From positions 59,967,441 to 60,031,440 of the forward strand of contig OY776125.1 in NCBI GenBank assembly GCA_963675135.1: a stretch of DNA of 64,000 nucleotides, in the 5' to 3' direction. Positions 37,591-52,050 of this stretch are shown here, one piece after another (the stretch's first letter is position 1; the number at the start of each line of letters is the position of its first letter). The notes below the pieces were generated by a model. It did not search any database and was not told the DNA's origin. It was given only the letters and a program-made list of their open reading frames with translations. The DNA is from Galeopsis tetrahit. Its lineage: Eukaryota; Streptophyta; Magnoliopsida; Lamiales; Lamiaceae. The translations under genes were made by a program, and so were the position numbers.

Positions 37591-39277
37591 CACTAAATCT
37601 TCGTATTTATCGAATCTTAATTTCACTATCAACGTGTTGGATAAAACAACAACTTTAGAACAAAGATGTATTGGTAATGGTTAACTCTTTGCAATTCTTG
37701 AGTCTTTTGAAAAATAGAGAATGAGAAAATTGAAGAAAGTGCGTTTTCACATTAGAATGAGCATAAACTCTCACTAACGAGTGTAATTTTGTGATAATTA
37801 AAGACAAAATAATGTTTTCTTGGTAACTAATCACTAAATTTTCGTATTTATCGAATCATAATTTCGCTATCAACGTGTTGGAAAAAACAACAACTTTAGA
37901 ACAAAGATGTATTGGTAATGGTTAACTCTTTGCAATTCTTGAGTCTTTTGAAAAATAGAGAATGAGAAAATTGAAGAAAGTGCGTTTTCACATTAGAATG
38001 AGCATAAACTCTCACTAACGAGTGTAATTTTGTGATAATTAAAGACAAAATAATGTTTTCTTGGTAACTAATCACTAAATTTTCGTATTTATCGAATCAT
38101 AATTTCGCTATCAACGTGTTGGAAAAAACAACAACTTTAGAACAAAGATGTATTGGTAATGGTTAACTCTTTGCAATTCTTGAGTCTTTTGAAAAATAGA
38201 GAATGAGAAAATTGAAGAAAGTGCGTTTTCACATTAGAATGAGCATAAACTCTCACTAACGAGTGTAATTTTGTGAAAATTAAAGACAAAACAATGTTTT
38301 CTTGGTAACTAATCACTAAATCTTCGTATTTATCGAATCTTAATTTCACTATCAACGTGTTGGATAAAACAACAACTTTAGAACAAAGATGTATTGGTAA
38401 TGGTTAACTCTTTGCAATTCTTGAGTCTTTTGAAAAATAGAGAATGAGAAAATTGAAGAAAGTGCGTTTTCACATTAGAATGAGCATAAACTCTCACTAA
38501 CGAGTGTAATTTTGTGATAATTAAAGACAAAATAATGTTTTCTTGGTAACTAATCACTAAATTTTCGTATTTATCGAATCATAATTTCGCTATCAACGTG
38601 TTGGAAAAAACAACAACTTTAGAACAAAGATGTATTGGTAATGGTTAACTCTTTGCAATTCTTGAGTCTTTTGAAAAATAGAGAATGAGAAAATTGAAGA
38701 AAGTGCGTTTTCACATTAGAATGAGCATAAACTCTCACTAACAAGTGTAATTTTGTGATAATTAAAGACAAAATAATGTTTTCTTGGTAACTCATCACTA
38801 AATCTTCATATTTGTCGAATCTAAATTTCGCTATCAACGTGTTGGACAAAACAAGAACTTTAGAACAAAGAAGTATTGTTAATGGTTAACTCTTTGCAAC
38901 TCTTGAGACTTTTGAAAAGTAGAGAATGAGAGAAACGAAGAAAGTGCGTTTTCACATTAGAGTGAGCATAAACTCTGACAAACGAATGTAATTTTGTGAA
39001 AATTAAAGACAAAATAATGTTTTCTTGGTAACTAATCACTAAATCTTCGTATTTGTCGAATCTAAATTTCGCTATCAACGTGTTGGAAAAAACAACAACT
39101 TTAGAACAAAGATGTATTGGTAATGGTTAACTCTTTGCAATTCTTGAGTCTTTTGAAAAATAGAGAATGAGAAAATTGAAGAAAGTGCGTTTTCACATTA
39201 GAATGAGCATAAACTCTCACTAACGAGTGTAATTTTGTGATAATTAAAGACAAAATAATGTTTTCTTGGTAACTAAT

Positions 39278-40241
39278 CACTAAATTTTCGTATTTATCGA
39301 ATCATAATTTCGCTATCAACGTGTTGGAAAAAACAACAACTTTAGAACAAAGATGTATTGGTAATGGTTAACTCTTTGCAATTCTTGAGTCTTTTGAAAA
39401 ATAGAGAATGAGAAAATTGAAGAAAGTGCGTTTTCACATTAGAATGAGCATAAACTCTCACTAACAAGTGTAATTTTGTGATAATTAAAGACAAAATAAT
39501 GTTTTCTTGGTAACTCATCACTAAATCTTCATATTTGTCGAATCTAAATTTCGCTATCAACGTGTTGGACAAAACAAGAACTTTAGAACAAAGAAGTATT
39601 GTTAATGGTTAACTCTTTGCAACTCTTGAGACTTTTGAAAAGTAGAGAATGAGAGAAACGAAGAAAGTGCGTTTTCACATTAGAGTGAGCATAAACTCTC
39701 ACAAACGAATGTAATTTTGTGAAAATTAAAGACAAAATAATGTTTTCTTGGTAACTAATCACTAAATCTTCGTATTTGTCGAATCTAAATTTCACTATCA
39801 ACGTATTGGACAAAACAAGAACTTTAGAACAAAGAAGTATTGGTAATTGTTAACTCTTTGCAACTCTTGAAACTTTTGAAAAGTAGAGAATGAGAGAAAC
39901 GAAGAAATTGCGTTTTCACATTAGAGTGAGCATAAACTCTCACTAACGAGTGTAATTTTGTGATAATTAAAGACAAAATAATGTTTTCTTGGTAACTCAT
40001 CACTAAATCTTCATATTTGTCGAATCTAAATTTCGCTATCAACGTGTTGGACAAAACAAGAACTTTAGAACAAAGAAGTATTGTTAATGGTTAACTATTT
40101 GCAACTCTTGAGACTTTTGAAAAGTAGAGAATGAGAGAAACGAAGAAAGTGCGTTTTCACATTAGAGTGAGCATAAACTCTCACAAACGAATGTAATTTT
40201 GTGAAAATTAAAGACAAAATAATGTTTTCTTGGTAACTAAT
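39278..40241. repeat. 4-5-7-10 cassette, copy 6 (k164-k167)
   Basis: Counterpart of copy 2 in the long block, leading into the tandem pair of 11-mer modules. Confidence 0.83.
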
Positions 40242-42892
40242 CACTAAATCTTCGTATTTATCGAATCTTAATTTCACTATCAACGTGTTGGATAAAACAA
40301 CAACTTTAGAACAAAGATGTATTGGTAATGGTTAACTCTTTGCAATTCTTGAGTCTTTTGAAAAATAGAGAATGAGAAAATTGAAGAAAGTGCGTTTTCA
40401 CATTAGAATGAGCATAAACTCTCACTAACGAGTGTAATTTTGTGAAAATTAAAGACAAAACAATGTTTTCTTGGTAACTAATCACTAAATCTTCGTATTT
40501 ATCGAATCTTAATTTCACTATCAACGTGTTGGATAAAACAACAACTTTAGAACAAAGATGTATTGGTAATGGTTAACTCTTTGCAATTCTTGAGTCTTTT
40601 GAAAAATAGAGAATGAGAAAATTGAAGAAAGTGCGTTTTCACATTAGAATGAGCATAAACTCTCACTAACGAGTGTAATTTTGTGATAATTAAAGACAAA
40701 ATAATGTTTTCTTGGTAACTAATCACTAAATTTTCGTATTTATCGAATCATAATTTCGCTATCAACGTGTTGGAAAAAACAACAACTTTAGAACAAAGAT
40801 GTATTGGTAATGGTTAACTCTTTGCAATTCTTGAGTCTTTTGAAAAATAGAGAATGAGAAAATTGAAGAAAGTGCGTTTTCACATTAGAATGAGCATAAA
40901 CTCTCACTAACGAGTGTAATTTTGTGATAATTAAAGACAAAATAATGTTTTCTTGGTAACTAATCACTAAATTTTCGTATTTATCGAATCATAATTTCGC
41001 TATCAACGTGTTGGAAAAAACAACAACTTTAGAACAAAGATGTATTGGTAATGGTTAACTCTTTGCAATTCTTGAGTCTTTTGAAAAATAGAGAATGAGA
41101 AAATTGAAGAAAGTGCGTTTTCACATTAGAATGAGCATAAACTCTCACTAACGAGTGTAATTTTGTGAAAATTAAAGACAAAACAATGTTTTCTTGGTAA
41201 CTAATCACTAAATCTTCGTATTTATCGAATCTTAATTTCACTATCAACGTGTTGGATAAAACAACAACTTTAGAACAAAGATGTATTGGTAATGGTTAAC
41301 TCTTTGCAATTCTTGAGTCTTTTGAAAAATAGAGAATGAGAAAATTGAAGAAAGTGCGTTTTCACATTAGAATGAGCATAAACTCTCACTAACGAGTGTA
41401 ATTTTGTGATAATTAAAGACAAAATAATGTTTTCTTGGTAACTAATCACTAAATTTTCGTATTTATCGAATCATAATTTCGCTATCAACGTGTTGGAAAA
41501 AACAACAACTTTAGAACAAAGATGTATTGGTAATGGTTAACTCTTTGCAATTCTTGAGTCTTTTGAAAAATAGAGAATGAGAAAATTGAAGAAAGTGCGT
41601 TTTCACATTAGAATGAGCATAAACTCTCACTAACAAGTGTAATTTTGTGATAATTAAAGACAAAATAATGTTTTCTTGGTAACTCATCACTAAATCTTCA
41701 TATTTGTCGAATCTAAATTTCGCTATCAACGTGTTGGACAAAACAAGAACTTTAGAACAAAGAAGTATTGTTAATGGTTAACTCTTTGCAACTCTTGAGA
41801 CTTTTGAAAAGTAGAGAATGAGAGAAACGAAGAAAGTGCGTTTTCACATTAGAGTGAGCATAAACTCTGACAAACGAATGTAATTTTGTGAAAATTAAAG
41901 ACAAAATAATGTTTTCTTGGTAACTAATCACTAAATCTTCGTATTTGTCGAATCTAAATTTCGCTATCAACGTGTTGGAAAAAACAACAACTTTAGAACA
42001 AAGATGTATTGGTAATGGTTAACTCTTTGCAATTCTTGAGTCTTTTGAAAAATAGAGAATGAGAAAATTGAAGAAAGTGCGTTTTCACATTAGAATGAGC
42101 ATAAACTCTCACTAACAAGTGTAATTTTGTGATAATTAAAGACAAAATAATGTTTTCTTGGTAACTCATCACTAAATCTTCATATTTGTCGAATCTAAAT
42201 TTCGCTATCAACGTGTTGGACAAAACAAGAACTTTAGAACAAAGAAGTATTGTTAATGGTTAACTCTTTGCAACTCTTGAGACTTTTGAAAAGTAGAGAA
42301 TGAGAGAAACGAAGAAAGTGCGTTTTCACATTAGAGTGAGCATAAACTCTCACAAACGAATGTAATTTTGTGAAAATTAAAGACAAAATAATGTTTTCTT
42401 GGTAACTAATCACTAAATCTTCGTATTTGTCGAATCTAAATTTCACTATCAACGTATTGGACAAAACAAGAACTTTAGAACAAAGAAGTATTGGTAATTG
42501 TTAACTCTTTGCAACTCTTGAAACTTTTGAAAAGTAGAGAATGAGAGAAACGAAGAAATTGCGTTTTCACATTAGAGTGAGCATAAACTCTCACTAACGA
42601 GTGTAATTTTGTGATAATTAAAGACAAAATAATGTTTTCTTGGTAACTCATCACTAAATCTTCATATTTGTCGAATCTAAATTTCGCTATCAACGTGTTG
42701 GACAAAACAAGAACTTTAGAACAAAGAAGTATTGTTAATGGTTAACTATTTGCAACTCTTGAGACTTTTGAAAAGTAGAGAATGAGAGAAACGAAGAAAG
42801 TGCGTTTTCACATTAGAGTGAGCATAAACTCTCACAAACGAATGTAATTTTGTGAAAATTAAAGACAAAATAATGTTTTCTTGGTAACTAAT
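40242..42892. repeat. 11-mer module, copy 3 (k168-k178)
   Basis: Same order as copies 1 and 2, followed immediately by copy 4, so this is the clearest head-to-tail pair of 11-mers. The pair is offset by exactly 2651 bp for the first nine monomers and into the tenth. Confidence 0.85.
41929..42892. repeat. 4-5-7-10 cassette, copy 7 (k175-k178)
   Basis: Right end of 11-mer module copy 3. The module that follows it ends in 7-8-9 instead. Confidence 0.83.
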
Positions 42893-45543
42893 CACTAAAT
42901 CTTCGTATTTATCGAATCTTAATTTCACTATCAACGTGTTGGATAAAACAACAACTTTAGAACAAAGATGTATTGGTAATGGTTAACTCTTTGCAATTCT
43001 TGAGTCTTTTGAAAAATAGAGAATGAGAAAATTGAAGAAAGTGCGTTTTCACATTAGAATGAGCATAAACTCTCACTAACGAGTGTAATTTTGTGAAAAT
43101 TAAAGACAAAACAATGTTTTCTTGGTAACTAATCACTAAATCTTCGTATTTATCGAATCTTAATTTCACTATCAACGTGTTGGATAAAACAACAACTTTA
43201 GAACAAAGATGTATTGGTAATGGTTAACTCTTTGCAATTCTTGAGTCTTTTGAAAAATAGAGAATGAGAAAATTGAAGAAAGTGCGTTTTCACATTAGAA
43301 TGAGCATAAACTCTCACTAACGAGTGTAATTTTGTGATAATTAAAGACAAAATAATGTTTTCTTGGTAACTAATCACTAAATTTTCGTATTTATCGAATC
43401 ATAATTTCGCTATCAACGTGTTGGAAAAAACAACAACTTTAGAACAAAGATGTATTGGTAATGGTTAACTCTTTGCAATTCTTGAGTCTTTTGAAAAATA
43501 GAGAATGAGAAAATTGAAGAAAGTGCGTTTTCACATTAGAATGAGCATAAACTCTCACTAACGAGTGTAATTTTGTGATAATTAAAGACAAAATAATGTT
43601 TTCTTGGTAACTAATCACTAAATTTTCGTATTTATCGAATCATAATTTCGCTATCAACGTGTTGGAAAAAACAACAACTTTAGAACAAAGATGTATTGGT
43701 AATGGTTAACTCTTTGCAATTCTTGAGTCTTTTGAAAAATAGAGAATGAGAAAATTGAAGAAAGTGCGTTTTCACATTAGAATGAGCATAAACTCTCACT
43801 AACGAGTGTAATTTTGTGAAAATTAAAGACAAAACAATGTTTTCTTGGTAACTAATCACTAAATCTTCGTATTTATCGAATCTTAATTTCACTATCAACG
43901 TGTTGGATAAAACAACAACTTTAGAACAAAGATGTATTGGTAATGGTTAACTCTTTGCAATTCTTGAGTCTTTTGAAAAATAGAGAATGAGAAAATTGAA
44001 GAAAGTGCGTTTTCACATTAGAATGAGCATAAACTCTCACTAACGAGTGTAATTTTGTGATAATTAAAGACAAAATAATGTTTTCTTGGTAACTAATCAC
44101 TAAATTTTCGTATTTATCGAATCATAATTTCGCTATCAACGTGTTGGAAAAAACAACAACTTTAGAACAAAGATGTATTGGTAATGGTTAACTCTTTGCA
44201 ATTCTTGAGTCTTTTGAAAAATAGAGAATGAGAAAATTGAAGAAAGTGCGTTTTCACATTAGAATGAGCATAAACTCTCACTAACAAGTGTAATTTTGTG
44301 ATAATTAAAGACAAAATAATGTTTTCTTGGTAACTCATCACTAAATCTTCATATTTGTCGAATCTAAATTTCGCTATCAACGTGTTGGACAAAACAAGAA
44401 CTTTAGAACAAAGAAGTATTGTTAATGGTTAACTCTTTGCAACTCTTGAGACTTTTGAAAAGTAGAGAATGAGAGAAACGAAGAAAGTGCGTTTTCACAT
44501 TAGAGTGAGCATAAACTCTGACAAACGAATGTAATTTTGTGAAAATTAAAGACAAAATAATGTTTTCTTGGTAACTAATCACTAAATCTTCGTATTTGTC
44601 GAATCTAAATTTCGCTATCAACGTGTTGGAAAAAACAACAACTTTAGAACAAAGATGTATTGGTAATGGTTAACTCTTTGCAATTCTTGAGTCTTTTGAA
44701 AAATAGAGAATGAGAAAATTGAAGAAAGTGCGTTTTCACATTAGAATGAGCATAAACTCTCACTAACAAGTGTAATTTTGTGATAATTAAAGACAAAATA
44801 ATGTTTTCTTGGTAACTCATCACTAAATCTTCATATTTGTCGAATCTAAATTTCGCTATCAACGTGTTGGACAAAACAAGAACTTTAGAACAAAGAAGTA
44901 TTGTTAATGGTTAACTCTTTGCAACTCTTGAGACTTTTGAAAAGTAGAGAATGAGAGAAACGAAGAAAGTGCGTTTTCACATTAGAGTGAGCATAAACTC
45001 TCACAAACGAATGTAATTTTGTGAAAATTAAAGACAAAATAATGTTTTCTTGGTAACTAATCACTAAATCTTCGTATTTGTCGAATCTAAATTTCACTAT
45101 CAACGTATTGGACAAAACAAGAACTTTAGAACAAAGAAGTATTGGTAATTGTTAACTCTTTGCAACTCTTGAAACTTTTGAAAAGTAGAGAATGAGAGAA
45201 ACGAAGAAATTGCGTTTTCACATTAGAGTGAGCATAAACTCTCACTAACGAGTGTAATTTTGTGATAATTAAAGACAAAATAATGTTTTCTTGGTAACTA
45301 ATCACTAAATCTTCGTATTTGTCGAATCTAAATTTCGCTATCAACGTGTTGGACAAAATAAGAACTTTAGAACAAAGAAGTATTGGTAATGGTTAACTCT
45401 TTGCAAATCTTGAAACTTTTGAAAAGTAGAGAATGATAGAAACGAAGAAAGTGCGTTTTCACATTAGAGTGAGCATAAACTCTCACAAACGAATGTAATT
45501 TTGTGAAAATTAAAGACAAAATAATGTTTTCTTGGTAACTAAT
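42893..45543. repeat. 11-mer module, copy 4, with 7-8 ending (k179-k189)
   Basis: The first nine positions match copy 3. At the tenth, the type 7 monomer ends GGTAACTAAT rather than GGTAACTCAT, and the next monomer is type 8 rather than 10. It then runs on to type 9 (k190). This is where the region III ending (7-10) switches to the region IV ending (7-8-9). Confidence 0.83.
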
Positions 45544-48194
45544 CACTAAATTTTTGTATTTATCGAATCTTAATTTCACTATCAACGTGTTGGACAAAAC
45601 AAGAACTTTAGAACAAAGAAGTATTGGTAATGGTTAACTCTTTGCAACTCTTGAAACTTTTGAAAAGTAGAGAATGAGAAAATTGAAGAAAGTGCGTTTT
45701 CACATTAGAATGAGCATAAACTTTCACTAACGAGTGTAATTTTGTGATAATTAAAGACAAAATAATGTTTTCTTGGTAACTCATCACTAAATCTTCGTAT
45801 TTGTCGAATCTAAATTTCTCTATCAACGTGTTGGATAAAACAACAACTTTAGAACAAAGATGTATTGGTAATGGTTAACTCTTTGCAATTCTTGAGTCTT
45901 TTGAAAAATAGAGAATGAGAAAATTGAAGAAAGTGCGTTTTCACATTAGAATGAGCATAAACTCTCACTAACGAGTGTAATTTTGTGATAATTAAAGACA
46001 AAATAATGTTTTCTTGGTAACTAATCACTAAATTTTCGTATTTATCGAATCATAATTTCGCTATCAACGTGTTGGAAAAAACAACAACTTTAGAACAAAG
46101 ATGTATTGGTAATGGTTAACTCTTTGCAATTCTTGAGTCTTTTGAAAAATAGAGAATGAGAAAATTGAAGAAAGTGCGTTTTCACATTAGAATGAGCATA
46201 AACTCTCACTAACGAGTGTAATTTTGTGAAAATTAAAGACAAAACAATGTTTTCTTGGTAACTAATCACTAAATCTTCGTATTTATCGAATCTTAATTTC
46301 ACTATCAACGTGTTGGATAAAACAACAACTTTAGAACAAAGATGTATTGGTAATGGTTAACTCTTTGCAATTCTTGAGTCTTTTGAAAAATAGAGAATGA
46401 GAAAATTGAAGAAAGTGCGTTTTCACATTAGAATGAGCATAAACTCTCACTAACGAGTGTAATTTTGTGATAATTAAAGACAAAATAATGTTTTCTTGGT
46501 AACTAATCACTAAATTTTCGTATTTATCGAATCATAATTTCGCTATCAACGTGTTGGAAAAAACAACAACTTTAGAACAAAGATGTATTGGTAATGGTTA
46601 ACTCTTTGCAATTCTTGAGTCTTTTGAAAAATAGAGAATGAGAAAATTGAAGAAAGTGCGTTTTCACATTAGAATGAGCATAAACTCTCACTAACGAGTG
46701 TAATTTTGTGAAAATTAAAGACAAAACAATGTTTTCTTGGTAACTAATCACTAAATCTTCGTATTTATCGAATCTTAATTTCACTATCAACGTGTTGGAT
46801 AAAACAACAACTTTAGAACAAAGATGTATTGGTAATGGTTAACTCTTTGCAATTCTTGAGTCTTTTGAAAAATAGAGAATGAGAAAATTGAAGAAAGTGC
46901 GTTTTCACATTAGAATGAGCATAAACTCTCACTAACGAGTGTAATTTTGTGATAATTAAAGACAAAATAATGTTTTCTTGGTAACTAATCACTAAATTTT
47001 CGTATTTATCGAATCATAATTTCGCTATCAACGTGTTGGAAAAAACAACAACTTTAGAACAAAGATGTATTGGTAATGGTTAACTCTTTGCAATTCTTGA
47101 GTCTTTTGAAAAATAGAGAATGAGAAAATTGAAGAAAGTGCGTTTTCACATTAGAATGAGCATAAACTCTCACTAACGAGTGTAATTTTGTGATAATTAA
47201 AGACAAAATAATGTTTTCTTGGTAACTAATCACTAAATTTTCGTATTTATCGAATCATAATTTCGCTATCAACGTGTTGGAAAAAACAACAACTTTAGAA
47301 CAAAGATGTATTGGTAATGGTTAACTCTTTGCAATTCTTGAGTCTTTTGAAAAATAGAGAATGAGAAAATTGAAGAAAGTGCGTTTTCACATTAGAATGA
47401 GCATAAACTCTCACTAACGAGTGTAATTTTGTGATAATTAAAGACAAAATAATGTTTTCTTGGTAACTAATCACTAAATCTTCGTATTTGTCGAATCTAA
47501 ATTTCTCTATCAACGTGTTGGATAAAACAACAACTTTAGAACAAAGATGTATTGGTAATGGTTAACTCTTTGCAATTCTTGAGTCTTTTGAAAAACAGAG
47601 AATGAGAAAATTGAAGAAAGTGCGTTTTCACATTAGAATGAGCATAAACTCTCACTAACGAGTGTAATTTTGTGAAAATTAAAGACAAAACAATGTTTTC
47701 TTGGTAACTAATCACTAAATCTTCGTATTTATCGAATCTTAATTTCACTATCAACGTGTTGGATAAAACAACAACTTTAGAACAAAGATGTATTGGTAAT
47801 GGTTAACTCTTTGCAATTCTTGAGTCTTTTGAAAAATAGAGAATGAGAAAATTGAAGAAAGTGCGTTTTCACATTAGAATGAGCATAAACTCTCACTAAC
47901 GAGTGTAATTTTGTGAAAATTAAAGACAAAACAATGTTTTCTTGGTAACTAATCACTAAATCTTCGTATTTATCGAATCTTAATTTCACTATCAACGTGT
48001 TGGATAAAACAACAACTTTAGAACAAAGATGTATTGGTAATGGTTAACTCTTTGCAATTCTTGAGTCTTTTGAAAAATAGAGAATGAGAAAATTGAAGAA
48101 AGTGCGTTTTCACATTAGAATGAGCATAAACTCTCACTAACGAGTGTAATTTTGTGATAATTAAAGACAAAATAATGTTTTCTTGGTAACTAAT
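44098..48194. repeat. 17-mer higher-order repeat, copy 1 (k184-k200)
   Basis: The order is 4 6 4 5 7 8 9 1 2 1 2 1 1 3 2 2 1, 4097 bp, repeated directly downstream. Shared marks are CTCTGACAAA in the type 6 monomer and CTTTCACTAAC in type 9 (near 45722 and 49819). k198 in this copy has AAAACAGAG (near 47595), which its partner k215 lacks. Part of the right half (k192-k200) recurs at 55425-57593. Confidence 0.87.
44821..45784. repeat. 5-7-8-9 cassette, copy 4 (k187-k190)
   Basis: Same four types as in region I, about 29.4 kb beyond copy 3, with no intervening 7-8-9 cassette. The type 9 monomer has gained a CTCTCAC to CTTTCAC change near 45722, which marks the region IV lineage (also at 49819 and 59941). 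Confidence 0.85.
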
Positions 48195-51100
48195 CACTAA
48201 ATTTTCGTATTTATCGAATCATAATTTCGCTATCAACGTGTTGGAAAAAACAACAACTTTAGAACAAAGATGTATTGGTAATGGTTAACTCTTTGCAATT
48301 CTTGAGTCTTTTGAAAAATAGAGAATGAGAAAATTGAAGAAAGTGCGTTTTCACATTAGAATGAGCATAAACTCTCACTAACAAGTGTAATTTTGTGATA
48401 ATTAAAGACAAAATAATGTTTTCTTGGTAACTCATCACTAAATCTTCATATTTGTCGAATCTAAATTTCGCTATCAACGTGTTGGACAAAACAAGAACTT
48501 TAGAACAAAGAAGTATTGTTAATGGTTAACTCTTTGCAACTCTTGAGACTTTTGAAAAGTAGAGAATGAGAGAAACGAAGAAAGTGCGTTTTCACATTAG
48601 AGTGAGCATAAACTCTGACAAACGAATGTAATTTTGTGAAAATTAAAGACAAAATAATGTTTTCTTGGTAACTAATCACTAAATCTTCGTATTTGTCGAA
48701 TCTAAATTTCGCTATCAACGTGTTGGAAAAAACAACAACTTTAGAACAAAGATGTATTGGTAATGGTTAACTCTTTGCAATTCTTGAGTCTTTTGAAAAA
48801 TAGAGAATGAGAAAATTGAAGAAAGTGCGTTTTCACATTAGAATGAGCATAAACTCTCACTAACAAGTGTAATTTTGTGATAATTAAAGACAAAATAATG
48901 TTTTCTTGGTAACTCATCACTAAATCTTCATATTTGTCGAATCTAAATTTCGCTATCAACGTGTTGGACAAAACAAGAACTTTAGAACAAAGAAGTATTG
49001 TTAATGGTTAACTCTTTGCAACTCTTGAGACTTTTGAAAAGTAGAGAATGAGAGAAACGAAGAAAGTGCGTTTTCACATTAGAGTGAGCATAAACTCTCA
49101 CAAACGAATGTAATTTTGTGAAAATTAAAGACAAAATAATGTTTTCTTGGTAACTAATCACTAAATCTTCGTATTTGTCGAATCTAAATTTCACTATCAA
49201 CGTATTGGACAAAACAAGAACTTTAGAACAAAGAAGTATTGGTAATTGTTAACTCTTTGCAACTCTTGAAACTTTTGAAAAGTAGAGAATGAGAGAAACG
49301 AAGAAATTGCGTTTTCACATTAGAGTGAGCATAAACTCTCACTAACGAGTGTAATTTTGTGATAATTAAAGACAAAATAATGTTTTCTTGGTAACTAATC
49401 ACTAAATCTTCGTATTTGTCGAATCTAAATTTCGCTATCAACGTGTTGGACAAAATAAGAACTTTAGAACAAAGAAGTATTGGTAATGGTTAACTCTTTG
49501 CAAATCTTGAAACTTTTGAAAAGTAGAGAATGATAGAAACGAAGAAAGTGCGTTTTCACATTAGAGTGAGCATAAACTCTCACAAACGAATGTAATTTTG
49601 TGAAAATTAAAGACAAAATAATGTTTTCTTGGTAACTAATCACTAAATTTTTGTATTTATCGAATCTTAATTTCACTATCAACGTGTTGGACAAAACAAG
49701 AACTTTAGAACAAAGAAGTATTGGTAATGGTTAACTCTTTGCAACTCTTGAAACTTTTGAAAAGTAGAGAATGAGAAAATTGAAGAAAGTGCGTTTTCAC
49801 ATTAGAATGAGCATAAACTTTCACTAACGAGTGTAATTTTGTGATAATTAAAGACAAAATAATGTTTTCTTGGTAACTCATCACTAAATCTTCGTATTTG
49901 TCGAATCTAAATTTCTCTATCAACGTGTTGGATAAAACAACAACTTTAGAACAAAGATGTATTGGTAATGGTTAACTCTTTGCAATTCTTGAGTCTTTTG
50001 AAAAATAGAGAATGAGAAAATTGAAGAAAGTGCGTTTTCACATTAGAATGAGCATAAACTCTCACTAACGAGTGTAATTTTGTGATAATTAAAGACAAAA
50101 TAATGTTTTCTTGGTAACTAATCACTAAATTTTCGTATTTATCGAATCATAATTTCGCTATCAACGTGTTGGAAAAAACAACAACTTTAGAACAAAGATG
50201 TATTGGTAATGGTTAACTCTTTGCAATTCTTGAGTCTTTTGAAAAATAGAGAATGAGAAAATTGAAGAAAGTGCGTTTTCACATTAGAATGAGCATAAAC
50301 TCTCACTAACGAGTGTAATTTTGTGAAAATTAAAGACAAAACAATGTTTTCTTGGTAACTAATCACTAAATCTTCGTATTTATCGAATCTTAATTTCACT
50401 ATCAACGTGTTGGATAAAACAACAACTTTAGAACAAAGATGTATTGGTAATGGTTAACTCTTTGCAATTCTTGAGTCTTTTGAAAAATAGAGAATGAGAA
50501 AATTGAAGAAAGTGCGTTTTCACATTAGAATGAGCATAAACTCTCACTAACGAGTGTAATTTTGTGATAATTAAAGACAAAATAATGTTTTCTTGGTAAC
50601 TAATCACTAAATTTTCGTATTTATCGAATCATAATTTCGCTATCAACGTGTTGGAAAAAACAACAACTTTAGAACAAAGATGTATTGGTAATGGTTAACT
50701 CTTTGCAATTCTTGAGTCTTTTGAAAAATAGAGAATGAGAAAATTGAAGAAAGTGCGTTTTCACATTAGAATGAGCATAAACTCTCACTAACGAGTGTAA
50801 TTTTGTGAAAATTAAAGACAAAACAATGTTTTCTTGGTAACTAATCACTAAATCTTCGTATTTATCGAATCTTAATTTCACTATCAACGTGTTGGATAAA
50901 ACAACAACTTTAGAACAAAGATGTATTGGTAATGGTTAACTCTTTGCAATTCTTGAGTCTTTTGAAAAATAGAGAATGAGAAAATTGAAGAAAGTGCGTT
51001 TTCACATTAGAATGAGCATAAACTCTCACTAACGAGTGTAATTTTGTGATAATTAAAGACAAAATAATGTTTTCTTGGTAACTAATCACTAAATTTTCGT

Positions 51101-52050
51101 ATTTATCGAATCATAATTTCGCTATCAACGTGTTGGAAAAAACAACAACTTTAGAACAAAGATGTATTGGTAATGGTTAACTCTTTGCAATTCTTGAGTC
51201 TTTTGAAAAATAGAGAATGAGAAAATTGAAGAAAGTGCGTTTTCACATTAGAATGAGCATAAACTCTCACTAACGAGTGTAATTTTGTGATAATTAAAGA
51301 CAAAATAATGTTTTCTTGGTAACTAATCACTAAATTTTCGTATTTATCGAATCATAATTTCGCTATCAACGTGTTGGAAAAAACAACAACTTTAGAACAA
51401 AGATGTATTGGTAATGGTTAACTCTTTGCAATTCTTGAGTCTTTTGAAAAATAGAGAATGAGAAAATTGAAGAAAGTGCGTTTTCACATTAGAATGAGCA
51501 TAAACTCTCACTAACGAGTGTAATTTTGTGATAATTAAAGACAAAATAATGTTTTCTTGGTAACTAATCACTAAATCTTCGTATTTGTCGAATCTAAATT
51601 TCTCTATCAACGTGTTGGATAAAACAACAACTTTAGAACAAAGATGTATTGGTAATGGTTAACTCTTTGCAATTCTTGAGTCTTTTGAAAAATAGAGAAT
51701 GAAAAAATTGAAGAAAGTGCGTTTTCACATTAGAATGAGCATAAACTCTCACTAACGAGTGTAATTTTGTGAAAATTAAAGACAAAACAATGTTTTCTTG
51801 GTAACTAATCACTAAATCTTCGTATTTATCGAATCTTAATTTCACTATCAACGTGTTGGATAAAACAACAACTTTAGAACAAAGATGTATTGGTAATGGT
51901 TAACTCTTTGCAATTCTTGAGTCTTTTGAAAAATAGAGAATGAGAAAATTGAAGAAAGTGCGTTTTCACATTAGAATGAGCACAAACTCTCACTAACGAG
52001 TGTAATTTTGTGATAATTAAAGACAAAATAATGTTTTCTTGGTAACTAAT
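48195..52050. repeat. 17-mer higher-order repeat, copy 2, 16 monomers (k201-k216)
   Basis: Matches copy 1 at an offset of 4097 bp through k215. One of the two consecutive type 2 monomers of copy 1 is missing, and k216 leads into a type 4 monomer with the AAAGTTGTATT mark otherwise seen only in k76 and k95. Private changes are GAATGAAAAAATTG near 51702 and GCACAAACTC near 51981. Confidence 0.85.
48918..49881. repeat. 5-7-8-9 cassette, copy 5 (k204-k207)
   Basis: Repeat of 44821-45784 at an offset of 4097 bp within the 17-mer, with the CTTTCAC mark in type 9. Confidence 0.85.

Larger units (their letters stand above)
35183..43374. repeat. Long 34-monomer block, copy 2 (k147-k180)
   Basis: This is the partner of 23376-31567 at a constant distance of 11,807 bp (49 monomers less 2 bp). 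It contains the third deletion monomer and two of the 4-5-7-10 cassettes with their flanks, in the same order as copy 1. The two copies are separated by about 3.6 kb (k132-k146), which includes a recombinant monomer, so the duplication is not simply tandem today. Confidence 0.87.
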
